From the NCBI RefSeq assembly GCF_019263805.1, contig NZ_CP079195.1, forward strand, positions 2,591,001 to 2,655,000: 64,000 nt of DNA, given 5' to 3'. Position 1 is the stretch's first letter. Each line of letters begins with the position of its first letter. The position numbers and the translations under genes are program-made. Positions 52,013-61,128 of this stretch are shown piece after piece. The stretch is from Polaribacter sp. NJDZ03 (lineage in GTDB: Bacteria > Bacteroidota > Bacteroidia > Flavobacteriales > Flavobacteriaceae). Under the pieces are notes generated by a model. That model was not told where the DNA came from, did no database searches, and saw only the letters and a list, made by a program, of their open reading frames with translations.

Positions 52013-52020
52013 CAAAAGTA
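52013..52020 (-). promoter_or_regulatory. Putative metG -7 element
   Basis: On the minus strand it reads TACTTTTG (TAnnTTTG), 38 bases before the metG ATG. It lies between metG and the divergent LD-carboxypeptidase gene. Confidence 0.5.
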
Positions 52021-52110
52021 CGAAAAAGGGAGTTTTAAAAACCATTGAAAATTGATACATTTACCATAATAAGATTTTTAGACAATTATAATCCAGAAAC
52101 CAGCGCTATT

Positions 52111-53106
52111 TTGAAGAAAAAAACACTTTTCACACTTTTATTTTTGATGATTTTATCATCTGTAAACGCACAAGACAAATTAAGTACACCAGCTTATTTA
52201 CAAATAGGAGATACCATTGTCATTGTTGCACCTGCCGGAATTTTAAAACAATATAGAAAAGCAACTGTATTAAAAGCTGTAAAATTAGCGGAGAGTTGGG
52301 GTTTAAAAGTTGTTTTAGGTAAAAATTTATATAAGCAGAATAATCATTTTGCAGGAACAGATGTAGAACGATGTCAAGATTTTCAAGACGCGTTAGACAA
52401 CCCAAACATTAAAGCAATTTGGGCTGCAAGAGGCGGTTATGGTTCTGTACGTATTTTAGATTTATTAGATTATACTAAGTTTAAACAACAGCCAAAATGG
52501 ATTATTGGGTATTCTGATATTACTGCGTTTCACAACCATATTCATACTTTAGGTGTAGAAACTATTCATGGAATGATGGCGAGTAGTTTAGAGGAAAAAC
52601 CAGAAGAAATAATTAAAACAATAGCTTCATTTAAGAAATCTTTATTCGGAGAAAAATTGAGTTATAAAATTCCTTCTTCAAAATATAATAGAGTTAATTC
52701 TTCATCAAAAATAATAGAAGGACAAATAATAGGAGGGAATTTGGCTATTTTAAGCTCTATGTTAGGATCTAAAAGTCAGTTGAATACGAATGGTAAAATT
52801 TTATTTATTGAAGAAATTGGCGAGTATAAATATTCTATAGATAGAATGCTGCAAAGTTTAAAACGTGCCGGGTATTTTACAAATGTAAATGCCGTAATTA
52901 TAGGTAATATGTCTTCTATTAGAAAGAATTCTACCAAATGGGGAAGTGCTATAGAGCAATTAATTTTAGATGTTGTACCAGAAAATATTCCTGTTTTATT
53001 TGATTTTCCTGCAGGTCATGAAGCAGATAATAGAGCAATGATTTTTGGAAGGAAAGTTAAGTTGACTGTTGGTAGTAAGCAGTATTCTGTAGATTTTGAA
53101 GATTAA
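52111..53106 (+). CDS. LD-carboxypeptidase (peptidase family S66), exported
   Basis: It likely trims the terminal D-Ala from tetrapeptides in peptidoglycan recycling. The start is taken at the TTG at 52111, which begins a clean signal peptide (KKKTLFTLLFLMILSSVNAQ); the frame is open to 52045 but those 22 codons look unlike protein start sequence. The nucleophile Ser135 is in GYSDIT, with Glu in EEIGEYKYSIDRML and His in PAGHEADNRAM completing the triad. Family members are often cytosolic, so the signal peptide is notable. Confidence 0.85.
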   Translation: MKKKTLFTLLFLMILSSVNAQDKLSTPAYLQIGDTIVIVAPAGILKQYRKATVLKAVKLAESWGLKVVLGKNLYKQNNHFAGTDVERCQDFQDALDNPNIKAIWAARGGYGSVRILDLLDYTKFKQQPKWIIGYSDITAFHNHIHTLGVETIHGMMASSLEEKPEEIIKTIASFKKSLFGEKLSYKIPSSKYNRVNSSSKIIEGQIIGGNLAILSSMLGSKSQLNTNGKILFIEEIGEYKYSIDRMLQSLKRAGYFTNVNAVIIGNMSSIRKNSTKWGSAIEQLILDVVPENIPVLFDFPAGHEADNRAMIFGRKVKLTVGSKQYSVDFED

Positions 53107-53129
53107 GTAAAGTGTTTACCATAAAGAAA

Positions 53130-53161
53130 CAGCTCATAGATTTTTAAAACCTGTGAGGTCT
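53130..53161. repeat. Degenerate copy of the CCTGTGAGGTCT palindrome
   Basis: The right arm TAAAACCTGTGAGGTCT is intact. The left arm has decayed to CAGCTCATAGATTTT. It is related to the REP-like palindromes of the polyketide operon, 41 kb away. Confidence 0.65.
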
Positions 53162-53262
53162 TATTAACTATTATTATGTAAATTAACACATTGGCAAATC
53201 AAAACTATTTTTAAGACTTTATTGATTAGTAAAAACGGCCACTGAATACAGAAAACTAAAAA

Positions 53263-53622
53263 ATGGCAGAACATAATGAACTTGGTAAAAAGGGAGAAAA
53301 ATTAGCCATCGATTTTTTATTAAAAAACGACTATAAAATCCTAGAAACAAACTACCGCTATTTAAAAGCGGAAGTAGATATTATTGCTAAAAAAGGAGAA
53401 GTTTTAGCTGCTGTTGAGGTAAAGACAAGAAGTTCAGATTATTTTGAAGAACCACAAGATGCTGTAAAGGCTAAAAAAATTAAGTTATTAGTTTCTGCTA
53501 TCGATTATTATGTGGTTGATAAAGATTTAGATGTTGAGGTTCGATTTGATATTATTGCTATCATCCATCAAAAAAATAAAACAAAAATTGAACATTTAGA
53601 AGATGCTTTTTTGCATTTCTAA
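53263..53622 (+). CDS. YraN family protein (UPF0102)
   Basis: A 119-residue protein with the restriction-endonuclease-like fold: HNELGKKGEKLAIDFLLKND, NYRYLKAEVDIIAKKGEVLAAVEVKTRS (Asp, Glu, Lys of the nuclease core) and VRFDIIAI. The function is not settled; Holliday-junction processing has been suggested for relatives. It is a single gene. Confidence 0.92.
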   Translation: MAEHNELGKKGEKLAIDFLLKNDYKILETNYRYLKAEVDIIAKKGEVLAAVEVKTRSSDYFEEPQDAVKAKKIKLLVSAIDYYVVDKDLDVEVRFDIIAIIHQKNKTKIEHLEDAFLHF

Positions 53623-53630
53623 CATTTTTT

Positions 53631-53658
53631 GTCAATCTGAACTTGTTTCATAATCTTG
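53631..53658. repeat. Dispersed GTCAATCTGAACTTGTTTCA repeat
   Basis: This phrase resembles a GTCATGCTGAACTTGTTTCAG-type repeat known from memory in many Bacteroidota genomes. Only one copy was noticed in the window. Confidence 0.4.
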
Positions 53659-53745
53659 TAATGATCAATTCAATTTTTTAGCTGAACATCGTAATCGTTT
53701 CATTTTAAAACTACTTTTTAGAACCGTAAGTTTTAGTTTTGTCTT

Positions 53746-54651
53746 ATGATGAAAAAAAACTTTTGGGTGGGTGTTTTCTTAGGTGTTTTGGGCATTGTGC
53801 TTTTTTCTTCTAAAGCGGTAATGGTGAAGCTTGCATACAATTATAATGTAGATGCAATTACCATGTTGTTGTTAAGAATGCTGTTTTCTTTTCCGTTTTA
53901 TGTAATTATAGCCTACGTATATCGAAATAAAAATAAAGAGACTAAAACTACAAAAAGCGATTATTATTGGATTGTATTTTTTGGTTTGGTTGGTTATTAT
54001 CTAGCAAGCTACTTCGATTTTGAAGGTTTAACTTATATAAAGGCGAGTTTAGAACGTATTATTTTATTTGTGTACCCAACAATTGTAATTCTATTAAATA
54101 GACTTTTTTTTAAGCAACCGATTACTAAATTTCAAGCTTTAGCCATTTTTTTATCTTATTTAGGAATTGTAATTGCGTTTTCTGATGAAGTAGATGTTTC
54201 TGGAAATAACGTTTATTTAGGAGGTTTTTATGTGCTTTTAAGTGCCATAACCTATGCGTCTTATTTAGTTGGAAGTGGTTGGTTAATTCCTAAATTCGGG
54301 GTTGTAAAATTTACAGCCTATGCTATGCTAGTTTCCTGTTTTTGCGTGTTTATACACTTTAGTTTTATAGGTAAAACAGACTTGTTTAATTTGCCTTGGC
54401 AAGTATATAGTTTTGGACTTTTAATAGCTGTTTTTGCAACTGTAATCCCTTCGTTTTTGGTAAGTACTTCTATAAAAATGATTAGCTCGTCTAATTTTGC
54501 TATTGTTGCAGGTGTTGGGCCAATATCTACCATTATATTAGCGTCTTTTTTCTTAGGAGAAAGCTTAACTATGTTGCAGTTTTTTGGCGCCTTTTTAGTA
54601 ATTATTGGTATTGTTATAACCTCTTTAAAACAGGCTAAAAATAAGAAGTAA
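53746..54651 (+). CDS. EamA/DMT family permease
   Basis: A 301-residue inner-membrane transporter with about ten helices in two EamA repeats (about 8-145 and 155-295). VGVFLGVLGIVLFSSKAVMVKL opens the first; SNFAIVAGVGPISTIILASFFLGE is the typical end of the second. The substrate (metabolite exporter or importer) cannot be told. A TAGTTTTG element (53734-53741) lies only 4 bases before the ATG, so the mRNA may be leaderless. Confidence 0.92.
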   Translation: MMKKNFWVGVFLGVLGIVLFSSKAVMVKLAYNYNVDAITMLLLRMLFSFPFYVIIAYVYRNKNKETKTTKSDYYWIVFFGLVGYYLASYFDFEGLTYIKASLERIILFVYPTIVILLNRLFFKQPITKFQALAIFLSYLGIVIAFSDEVDVSGNNVYLGGFYVLLSAITYASYLVGSGWLIPKFGVVKFTAYAMLVSCFCVFIHFSFIGKTDLFNLPWQVYSFGLLIAVFATVIPSFLVSTSIKMISSSNFAIVAGVGPISTIILASFFLGESLTMLQFFGAFLVIIGIVITSLKQAKNKK

Positions 54652-54656
54652 TAGTA

Positions 54657-55148
54657 TTACTTTAAAGCTGTTAAAAGGGCGTTTTTTAAATCTTTAATTT
54701 CAGATTTTTTACTGCCACTATCTATATAAGAAATTTTTCCTTTTTTATTGATGATAAAATAAGATGGATATACTTGTTGTTTGTTAAATTTCTGACTAAC
54801 ATCCATCGCCGAATAGGCAATTTTAAATAGAAATGGATGTACTTTTAGTAACTTTTCTATTACAGGTTTTCTGTCTAAAGCAGGTGCGATAAATAGAATA
54901 TCATCTCTTTTTTTAAACTCTTGTACTAGGTTATTTAATTTAGGAATATCTGTTAAACAAGGCATGCAAGAGGTAAACCAAAACTTAAAAACAACTACCT
55001 TTCCTTTAGTATCTTTATTTGTTAATTTAGTACCATCTGTAAGCCATAAGTTAAAGTCTGGAGCAGTATCATTAATTTTAAAAAATTGTTGACTTACCGC
55101 AGAGAAATGAATTGTAAAAATTAAAAAAACGAATATTTTTTTTGCCAT
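54657..55148 (-). CDS. TlpA-like thioredoxin-fold protein (1)
   Basis: A 163-residue exported thiol-disulfide protein (signal AKKIFVFLIFTIHFSAVSQQ). The redox site is CMPC in KFWFTSCMPCLTDIPKL, and the cis-Pro lies in QVYPSYFIINKKGKI. It probably reduces disulfides in the envelope. It starts on the base where the next TlpA-like gene ends (55148), so the two are coupled. Confidence 0.9.
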   Translation of the reverse strand: MAKKIFVFLIFTIHFSAVSQQFFKINDTAPDFNLWLTDGTKLTNKDTKGKVVVFKFWFTSCMPCLTDIPKLNNLVQEFKKRDDILFIAPALDRKPVIEKLLKVHPFLFKIAYSAMDVSQKFNKQQVYPSYFIINKKGKISYIDSGSKKSEIKDLKNALLTALK

Positions 55149-56512
55149 TACTTTTTAGCAAAAAACTGTTTTACATCTTTTAAATGTTCTGGTTTTGCAA
55201 TTATTTTTTTGTTAGCATCTAGAATAAAATAACTAGGTGTAGAAACTACATTGTAAGTTCTAGCAATTTTATTCTGCCATTTATTTAAACCTAAAACATG
55301 ATGCCAATTTGGTAATGTTTTTTTGAAACTACTCCAGCCATAACTATCATTTTCTAAAGAATACGCAATTACTTTTACCTTTTCATTTTCTTTTAAAAAT
55401 GTATGTACTTGTGGTACTTCATTTAAACAATGAGAACAAGTAGTACTCCAAAAAATTAATAAATAATTTTCTGCTTCGTTTAATTTAGAAAGCGTTAATT
55501 GTTTACCGTCCTCTTTCCAAGAGAAATCTGGTGCAATTCTACCTATTTCTGCAGCAAATAAGGCCTGTTTTTCTTCTTTAAAGCTTTTATCTTGAATGTT
55601 AGCGGGTAATTTAGCATAGTAATTATCGAACAAATAATCTATTAACTCAAGATTCATATCAGTTTCAAACTGATTAATTAAAAACTCAATAATTTCTTTT
55701 TTATAAGAAATATTATCAATCTTAGAAAAAACCTTATCTACAGATTCTTTAAATAATTTTTGTTGTGTTTCTGTATCTTGAGAGTAATTAATGTAAAAAA
55801 CATAATCTGTAATTCTATCTGTTATAAAAGAAGAATTTAGTAATGTTTTGTTATTAAAGTCAATATGGTCAAAAAAGGAGCCAATCATATTAGACATATA
55901 TTTCTCTGGCGTTTCTATAATTTCTGGAAGATTATTTCTTAATGAAGCTTTAATAAAGGGCTGAACATACATTCCGTTTGAAGCTTCTAAATATTCTTTT
56001 TGAATACTATTCAATGTTTTTAAAGCCTGTTTATATTCATCCTTAAGATGTAAGCTTTGGTCTTCTAAACCTGCAATTTGTATAGAATCTAATTTTTGTT
56101 GTGCTGTAGAAATATTATCAACATAATCCTTATACAACATGTTTTCTTTAGAAGTGGTAAAAGTTACGGTTTGGTTTGCGTATTCTGGATGAAAACCAAA
56201 ATTTACATCTTCTTTATTAAAGATAAAATCTACAAAACCTGCATTTTCTAGTCTGTAAGTTATTCTATAAGAACCTACTTTTGTGCTTTCTGGCAGTGTA
56301 AAACTAAAGCTACCTATTGCTTGTTTTTTTCCTTGAATAGCAACAGAATCTATCTTAATTTTTGAGTTTTGTATAAACTTTTGTGATGCACCTTCAATTT
56401 TGTATAAGATAACCCAATCTGTATCTATGGTAGGAGACATGGTTCCATTAACAGTATATTGTGCTTGTGCAAACGAAGAAATTAAGAATATAAATGCGAG
56501 TATTTTTTTCAT
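55148..56512 (-). CDS. TlpA-like thioredoxin-fold protein with N-terminal DUF4369-like part (2)
   Basis: A 454-residue exported protein. After the signal (KKILAFIFLISSFAQAQ) comes a beta-rich domain (about 20-130, VNGTMSPTIDTDWVILYKIEG), a helical middle, and a C-terminal thioredoxin domain (about 320-454) with CSHC in IFWSTTCSHCLNEVPQVH and cis-Pro in VVSTPSYFILD. The layout is usual for large Bacteroidota TlpA proteins. It is the first gene of the pair. Confidence 0.9.
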   Translation of the reverse strand: MKKILAFIFLISSFAQAQYTVNGTMSPTIDTDWVILYKIEGASQKFIQNSKIKIDSVAIQGKKQAIGSFSFTLPESTKVGSYRITYRLENAGFVDFIFNKEDVNFGFHPEYANQTVTFTTSKENMLYKDYVDNISTAQQKLDSIQIAGLEDQSLHLKDEYKQALKTLNSIQKEYLEASNGMYVQPFIKASLRNNLPEIIETPEKYMSNMIGSFFDHIDFNNKTLLNSSFITDRITDYVFYINYSQDTETQQKLFKESVDKVFSKIDNISYKKEIIEFLINQFETDMNLELIDYLFDNYYAKLPANIQDKSFKEEKQALFAAEIGRIAPDFSWKEDGKQLTLSKLNEAENYLLIFWSTTCSHCLNEVPQVHTFLKENEKVKVIAYSLENDSYGWSSFKKTLPNWHHVLGLNKWQNKIARTYNVVSTPSYFILDANKKIIAKPEHLKDVKQFFAKK

Positions 56513-56592
56513 CTTTTAAGTTTATTTTTGATGGTATTAAACTATTTTCAAGAAGTATACCAAAAGGACTATTTCTCTATTTTAAAGTAATA

Positions 56593-56943
56593 TTAATAGT
56601 TTAAAGCTTCAAAGTAGTTAATAATAGCTTCTTTCATTAACACTGTTTGTTCACCAGGTTTTAAATTTGGTAACTCTGTTAGTGTTTTATAATGGGGCCA
56701 AGTATCATCATCAAAATAATCGAACTCGTAATAACCATAAGGCTCTAAAAGTTTGCAAATGGCAATATGCATTAGGTTTACTTTTTCGTCTTTTTTAAAT
56801 TCTCTTTGACCTTGTCCTAATTCTTGTACACCAATTAAATAGATAATTCCATCCATATTTAATTCGTCTCCATCTGCAAATTGATTGGTTAATTTACTAA
56901 CTAACAATTCCCATTTTTCTTTTAAGGTGAGTGTTTTTGGCAT
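56593..56943 (-). CDS. Conserved small cytosolic protein (function unknown)
   Basis: A 116-residue acidic protein without signal peptide. Notable parts are DGIIYLIGVQELGQGQREFKK and CKLLEPYGYYEFDYFDDDTW. It looks well constrained and probably belongs to a flavobacteria-specific family, but no function is known to me. It stands alone, divergent from cvpA. Confidence 0.75.
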   Translation of the reverse strand: MPKTLTLKEKWELLVSKLTNQFADGDELNMDGIIYLIGVQELGQGQREFKKDEKVNLMHIAICKLLEPYGYYEFDYFDDDTWPHYKTLTELPNLKPGEQTVLMKEAIINYFEALNY

Positions 56944-57026
56944 GTTACTTTTTTTATAAGTTGTAAAGATACGACTGGCATTTTTAAATTGATCAAAATT
57001 TATGTAGGTTTGAGAAAATTAATTTC

Positions 57027-57530
57027 ATGAATATTTTTGACATTGTTATAGCTTCTTTATTGCTTTTTGGTTTTGTTAGAGGGGTATTAAAAGGTTTGTT
57101 TGTAGAAGTAGCCTCTTTGGTAGCACTTATTGCCGGTGTGTATGGCGCAATTCATTTTTCTTACTTTGCTTCAGATTTTTTAAAAGAGTATGTTTCTTGG
57201 AACCCAGAATATATTTCTTTAGCTTCTTTTGCCATTACTTTTGTGATAATTATTTTGGTAATTGCGCTTTTAGGAAAAGCATTGACTAAAATTGCAGATT
57301 TTGCTTCTTTAGGAATTTTAAATAAAATATTAGGCGGTGTGTTTGGTGCTTTAAAAATAGGGTTGATATTAAGTGTTCTTTTTATTTTTTTTGGTAAAAT
57401 GAATGATACAATTCCTTTTATAGAAAAGGAAACATTGCAAGAGTCTATTTTATATGGGCCCGTAAAAAAAGTAGCACCTACTATTTTTCCATCTATAATA
57501 AAGGAAGTGGAAAAGGAAAAAGAAGTATAG
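57027..57530 (+). CDS. CvpA family membrane protein
   Basis: A 167-residue protein with four membrane helices: FDIVIASLLLFGFVRGVLKG, VASLVALIAGVYGAIHF, FAITFVIIILVIALLGKAL, FGALKIGLILSVLFIFF. The RGVLKGL phrase after helix 1 is the CvpA hallmark. In E. coli the protein is linked to colicin V production and envelope stress; the role is not well defined. TAGGTTTG at 57005-57012 is a possible -7 element. Confidence 0.9.
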   Translation: MNIFDIVIASLLLFGFVRGVLKGLFVEVASLVALIAGVYGAIHFSYFASDFLKEYVSWNPEYISLASFAITFVIIILVIALLGKALTKIADFASLGILNKILGGVFGALKIGLILSVLFIFFGKMNDTIPFIEKETLQESILYGPVKKVAPTIFPSIIKEVEKEKEV

Positions 57531-57566
57531 TAAAGAAATAAAACTGTAGATTTTAAAATATAAATA

Positions 57567-57598
57567 AAAACCCAAGAAAAACTAATTTCTTGGGTTTT
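57567..57598. terminator. Bidirectional terminator between cvpA and a carbonic anhydrase gene
   Basis: AAAACCCAAGAAA (57567-57579) pairs exactly with TTTCTTGGGTTTT (57586-57598). The two genes converge on it. Confidence 0.9.
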
Positions 57599-57603
57599 GT
57601 TAT

Positions 57604-58230
57604 TTAATCTAAATGATAAATTTCCATTATATCATCTAAGTATTTTTCGAAATCAATTTTTAGATCAATTAATTTACCTGTATGCACATCAAAGACCCAA
57701 CCATGAACTTTTAAACCACGATCTCTGTACGCTTTTTGTACGGCAGCTGTTTTAATAAGATTTACACATTGTTCTTTAACGTTTAATTCTACCAAACGTT
57801 CGTATTTTTTTTCTTCAGACTTTATAGCATTCAACTCTGTAGCATGAATTCTATACACATCTCTAATATTACGTAACCACGGGTTTAAAATACCAAGATC
57901 TGCAGATTGCATAGCTGCTTTAACACCTCCACAACCATAATGCCCGCAGACAATAACATGATTTACTTTTAAATGATCTACGGCATAATTAATTACAGAC
58001 ATTACATTTAAATCGATACTAATAACCATATTAGCTATATTTCTATGCACAAAAACTTCTCCGGGTTTAGCTCCCATTAGTTCTTCTGCAGTAGCCCTAC
58101 TATCTGAACAACCAATATATAATAATTCTGGTTTTTGACCTTTTCCTAATTCTTCAAAATAGTTTTTATCTGTAGCTAATTTTTCTTTAACCCAATTTTC
58201 ATTGTTTTTAAATACAGTTTCTAAGTTCAT
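57604..58230 (-). CDS. Beta-carbonic anhydrase (1)
   Basis: A 208-residue zinc enzyme that interconverts CO2 and bicarbonate. Zinc ligands are Cys41 (GCSDSR, with catalytic Asp43), His97 and Cys100 (CGHYGCGG). There is no signal peptide, so it is cytosolic. It lies downstream of a second, different beta-carbonic anhydrase and a SulP transporter on the same strand. Confidence 0.95.
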   Translation of the reverse strand: MNLETVFKNNENWVKEKLATDKNYFEELGKGQKPELLYIGCSDSRATAEELMGAKPGEVFVHRNIANMVISIDLNVMSVINYAVDHLKVNHVIVCGHYGCGGVKAAMQSADLGILNPWLRNIRDVYRIHATELNAIKSEEKKYERLVELNVKEQCVNLIKTAAVQKAYRDRGLKVHGWVFDVHTGKLIDLKIDFEKYLDDIMEIYHLD

Positions 58231-58311
58231 TATAGAAGTTTTAGTTGGTGTTTTTTCCGTTTTTACTTTATAGTTAAGTTGTGTATTAACAATGGAAAGG
58301 TAATTATTATA

Positions 58312-58350
58312 ACTTAATAAAAGAGGCTTGTAGTACCTCTTTTATTAAGT
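58312..58350 (-). terminator. Strong hairpin after carbonic anhydrase gene 2
   Basis: ACTTAATAAAAGAGG (58312-58326) pairs over 15 bases with CCTCTTTTATTAAGT (58336-58350). It lies 12 bases past the stop of the gene at 58362, on the minus strand. Confidence 0.85.
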
Positions 58351-58361
58351 TGTTTTATTTT

Positions 58362-58991
58362 TTAGTTTATAAAACTAACTGCACCATCATTAATATTGTA
58401 CATAGCACCAACAATCATAATTTCACCATTTTCTTCCATTGTTGCTAAAACTTCACTCTCGCGTCTAATTCTTTCTATAGTAAGTGCTACATTTCTAGCG
58501 GCAACATTATCTACAAAGTCTAAGTTTGCAGATGTTCTAGAGCTAGCTTCTTTTGGCTCTAAAACAGCATTTACTGCTGGCTTAATTTTGTTAAGCATTG
58601 CAGTAAGGTTTCCTAATTTAGCATTGTCGCAAGCACCTTTTATGGCACCACAACTTGTGTGGCCTAAAACTACTACTAATTTTGTTCCTGCTAACTTGCA
58701 GCCAAATTCCATAGAACCTAAAATATCTTGGTTTACAAAGTTACCAGCAATTCTAATGCTAAAAATATCTCCTAAACCTTGATCAAAAATTAGTTCTGCA
58801 GAAACTCTAGAATCAATACAACTTAAAATTGTTGCAAAAGGAAATTGACCTGTACTTGTATCATTAACTTGTTCTAGTAGGTTTCTATGTGCTTTTAAAT
58901 TATCTTGAAATCTTTGGTTACCTTCTTTTAAAAAGGTTAAAGATTTTTCTGGTGTCATTGTAGACTGTGTTTCTTTAGTATGTGCTTTCAT
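58362..58991 (-). CDS. Beta-carbonic anhydrase (2)
   Basis: A 209-residue enzyme of a different subgroup. Zinc ligands are Cys58 (LSCIDSRVSAE, with Asp60 and Arg62), His111 and Cys114 (GHTSCGAIKGA). No export signal is obvious (MKAHTKETQSTMTPEKSL). It is separated from the SulP gene by 117 bases and ends at a strong hairpin, so it can be expressed apart from carbonic anhydrase 1. Confidence 0.94.
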   Translation of the reverse strand: MKAHTKETQSTMTPEKSLTFLKEGNQRFQDNLKAHRNLLEQVNDTSTGQFPFATILSCIDSRVSAELIFDQGLGDIFSIRIAGNFVNQDILGSMEFGCKLAGTKLVVVLGHTSCGAIKGACDNAKLGNLTAMLNKIKPAVNAVLEPKEASSRTSANLDFVDNVAARNVALTIERIRRESEVLATMEENGEIMIVGAMYNINDGAVSFIN

Positions 58992-59108
58992 GTATATATT
59001 TTTTATAATGTTCTCTAAAAATGAATAAAGAACATTTTTTTTATAATGTTTATGTTTTTTATAGAGGTAGCTATTATTTTAGTTAACAACTACCTTTAAA
59101 TAATAGAT

Positions 59109-60701
59109 TTAGCTTAAACTAATATCTGATTTTGGTTTTTCTTTAAAGAAATGGATAAAACTTTCTGGGTTTTCTACTGTACCTCGCTTAGATATAAGTT
59201 TAATATCAATATTTCTTTCTTTAGCTTTAAATAAAAAGTCTTCTAAAATTTCAATAATATCATTATCTAAATATCTAGTTTTAATAAGATTTATTTCTAA
59301 GTACGTATCTACAGGTAAGCTGTCTAATTCTTTTAAAATAGCACCTTTATTAAAAAATGTTACTTCTTCTGCTAAGGTCATTTTTATTTTATGCTTACCA
59401 TTACTTTTATCTTCAATATGAAGAAAGTGAGAGTTTTGGTAACTTTTTAATAAAATAACTATAATACCAACAAATAACCCTAAACCAATACCTACTAATA
59501 AATCGGTAAAAACAATACCAACAACAGTAACAATAAATGGTACAAACTGTTTCCAACCAAGTTTATACATTTGTGTAAACAATTTTGGTTTTGCTAATTT
59601 ATAACCAACTACTAATAATATAGCTGCAAGTACAGATAATGGAATTTTATTTAATAAAGTAGGAATTAAAATTACAGAAATTAATAAAAATAAACCATGT
59701 AAAATGGTAGATAATTTTGTCTTTCCACCAGATTGTACGTTTGCAGAACTTCTTACAATTACTTGTGTAATAGGTAAACCACCAACTAAACCAGAAATAA
59801 TATTTCCTGCTCCCTGAGCCAATAATTCTCTATTGGTTGGAGTTACATTTTTATTTGGATCTAATTTATCACAAGCCTCAACACTCAACAAGGTTTCTAA
59901 ACTAGCAACTAAAGCAATAGTAAATGCTACAACCCATACTTCTGTATTGGTTATTGCGGCAAAATTAGGAAAGCTAAATTGACCTAAAAAAGAATTAATG
60001 TCTTCAGGAATAGGAACACTTACCAAGTGTGATGCAGAAATACCTAAAGTTTCATTTGTAGCAGTAAAAAGATGGTAAACAATACCTAAAACAACCGCAA
60101 TTAACGGACCCTGTATTACTGTAAAGAACTTTGCTTTTTTAGATAAAACAGTATCCCAGAATAAGATAACTAATAAACCTATAATACCAATTACAAGAGA
60201 TCCTAGAATAAGATGATCGAAGATGTTAAATATTGATGAAAATGTATTTTCTCCTGAAGCTTCAATAAAGCTCTCGGCTCCTTCTGGTTCTGCATCATAA
60301 CCAAAAAAGTGAGGAATTTGCTTTAAGATAATGATGATACCAATACCTGTTAACATTCCTTTAATTACTGAAGATGGAAAATAATAACCAATAACTCCCG
60401 CTTTTAAAACACCAAAAATTAATTGAATGATACCAGCTAAGACTACGGCAACTAAAAAGTTTTCATAACCACCTAAAGTACCAATAGCAGTTAAAACAAT
60501 AGCAGCTAATCCTGCAGCAGGACCACTAACACCAAGTTTAGATCCACTAAGACCACCTACAACAACACCTCCAATGATACCTGCAATTACTCCAGAAAAT
60601 AAAGGTGCTCCACTTGCTAATGCAATACCTAAACACAAAGGTAATGCTACGAAAAACACTACAATACTTGCAGGTAAGTCGCTTTTAATATTTTTAAACA
60701 T
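59109..60701 (-). CDS. SulP family anion transporter
   Basis: A 530-residue inner-membrane transporter with a SulP core (about 10-400: LPASIVVFFVALPLCLGIALA, GPAAGLAAIVLTAIG, NIISGLVGGLPITQVIVRSS) and a C-terminal STAS domain (about 430-525: TYLEINLIKTRYLDNDIIEIL). SulP proteins carry sulfate, bicarbonate or other anions. Two adjacent carbonic anhydrase genes make bicarbonate uptake likely, by analogy with BicA; this is an inference. Confidence 0.92.
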   Translation of the reverse strand: MFKNIKSDLPASIVVFFVALPLCLGIALASGAPLFSGVIAGIIGGVVVGGLSGSKLGVSGPAAGLAAIVLTAIGTLGGYENFLVAVVLAGIIQLIFGVLKAGVIGYYFPSSVIKGMLTGIGIIIILKQIPHFFGYDAEPEGAESFIEASGENTFSSIFNIFDHLILGSLVIGIIGLLVILFWDTVLSKKAKFFTVIQGPLIAVVLGIVYHLFTATNETLGISASHLVSVPIPEDINSFLGQFSFPNFAAITNTEVWVVAFTIALVASLETLLSVEACDKLDPNKNVTPTNRELLAQGAGNIISGLVGGLPITQVIVRSSANVQSGGKTKLSTILHGLFLLISVILIPTLLNKIPLSVLAAILLVVGYKLAKPKLFTQMYKLGWKQFVPFIVTVVGIVFTDLLVGIGLGLFVGIIVILLKSYQNSHFLHIEDKSNGKHKIKMTLAEEVTFFNKGAILKELDSLPVDTYLEINLIKTRYLDNDIIEILEDFLFKAKERNIDIKLISKRGTVENPESFIHFFKEKPKSDISLS

Positions 60702-60780
60702 ATGTATATATTTTTACTCTATTCTTTTTAGAGTAGAGCTATTTGTTAAGTTTTGTAAATTTTGTTTTTTTGTACGGAAG

Positions 60781-61074
60781 CTATAGTACAAATTTTGGTG
60801 GAGGGGTATCTATATTTGGATACTCAGAAATATAGTTTTTAGACTTAAAACGCACATTTTTACGCTTCTGATTTTTTCTAAAAGAGATAGAAACAACAGA
60901 ATAAGGAATAATTTTCACTTCTTTAATTGTATTTTTTCCATGATTTTCTTCCTCTTCATTCATGTTAATTAAGATAGAAATGTCTTGGGCGTTATCAATT
61001 AAACTAATTACTGTTGGCGTAATTAATAGGGAAGAAAATATCAATATAAAAAAAAATGCTACTTTAAGCTTCAA
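60781..61074 (-). CDS. Small membrane-anchored protein (function unknown)
   Basis: A 97-residue protein with one N-terminal hydrophobic helix (VAFFFILIFSSLLITPTVISL), an acidic segment (NEEEENHGKN) and a basic C-terminal half ending DTPPPKFVL. It may be anchored in the inner membrane. It lies between the SulP gene and batE, all on the minus strand. No family was recognised. Confidence 0.6.
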   Translation of the reverse strand: MKLKVAFFFILIFSSLLITPTVISLIDNAQDISILINMNEEEENHGKNTIKEVKIIPYSVVSISFRKNQKRKNVRFKSKNYISEYPNIDTPPPKFVL

Positions 61075-61128
61075 ATATTTTTTTTTGCAAATTTAATAAA
61101 GCTTTTTGTATTTAATGTTAAAAAAAAA

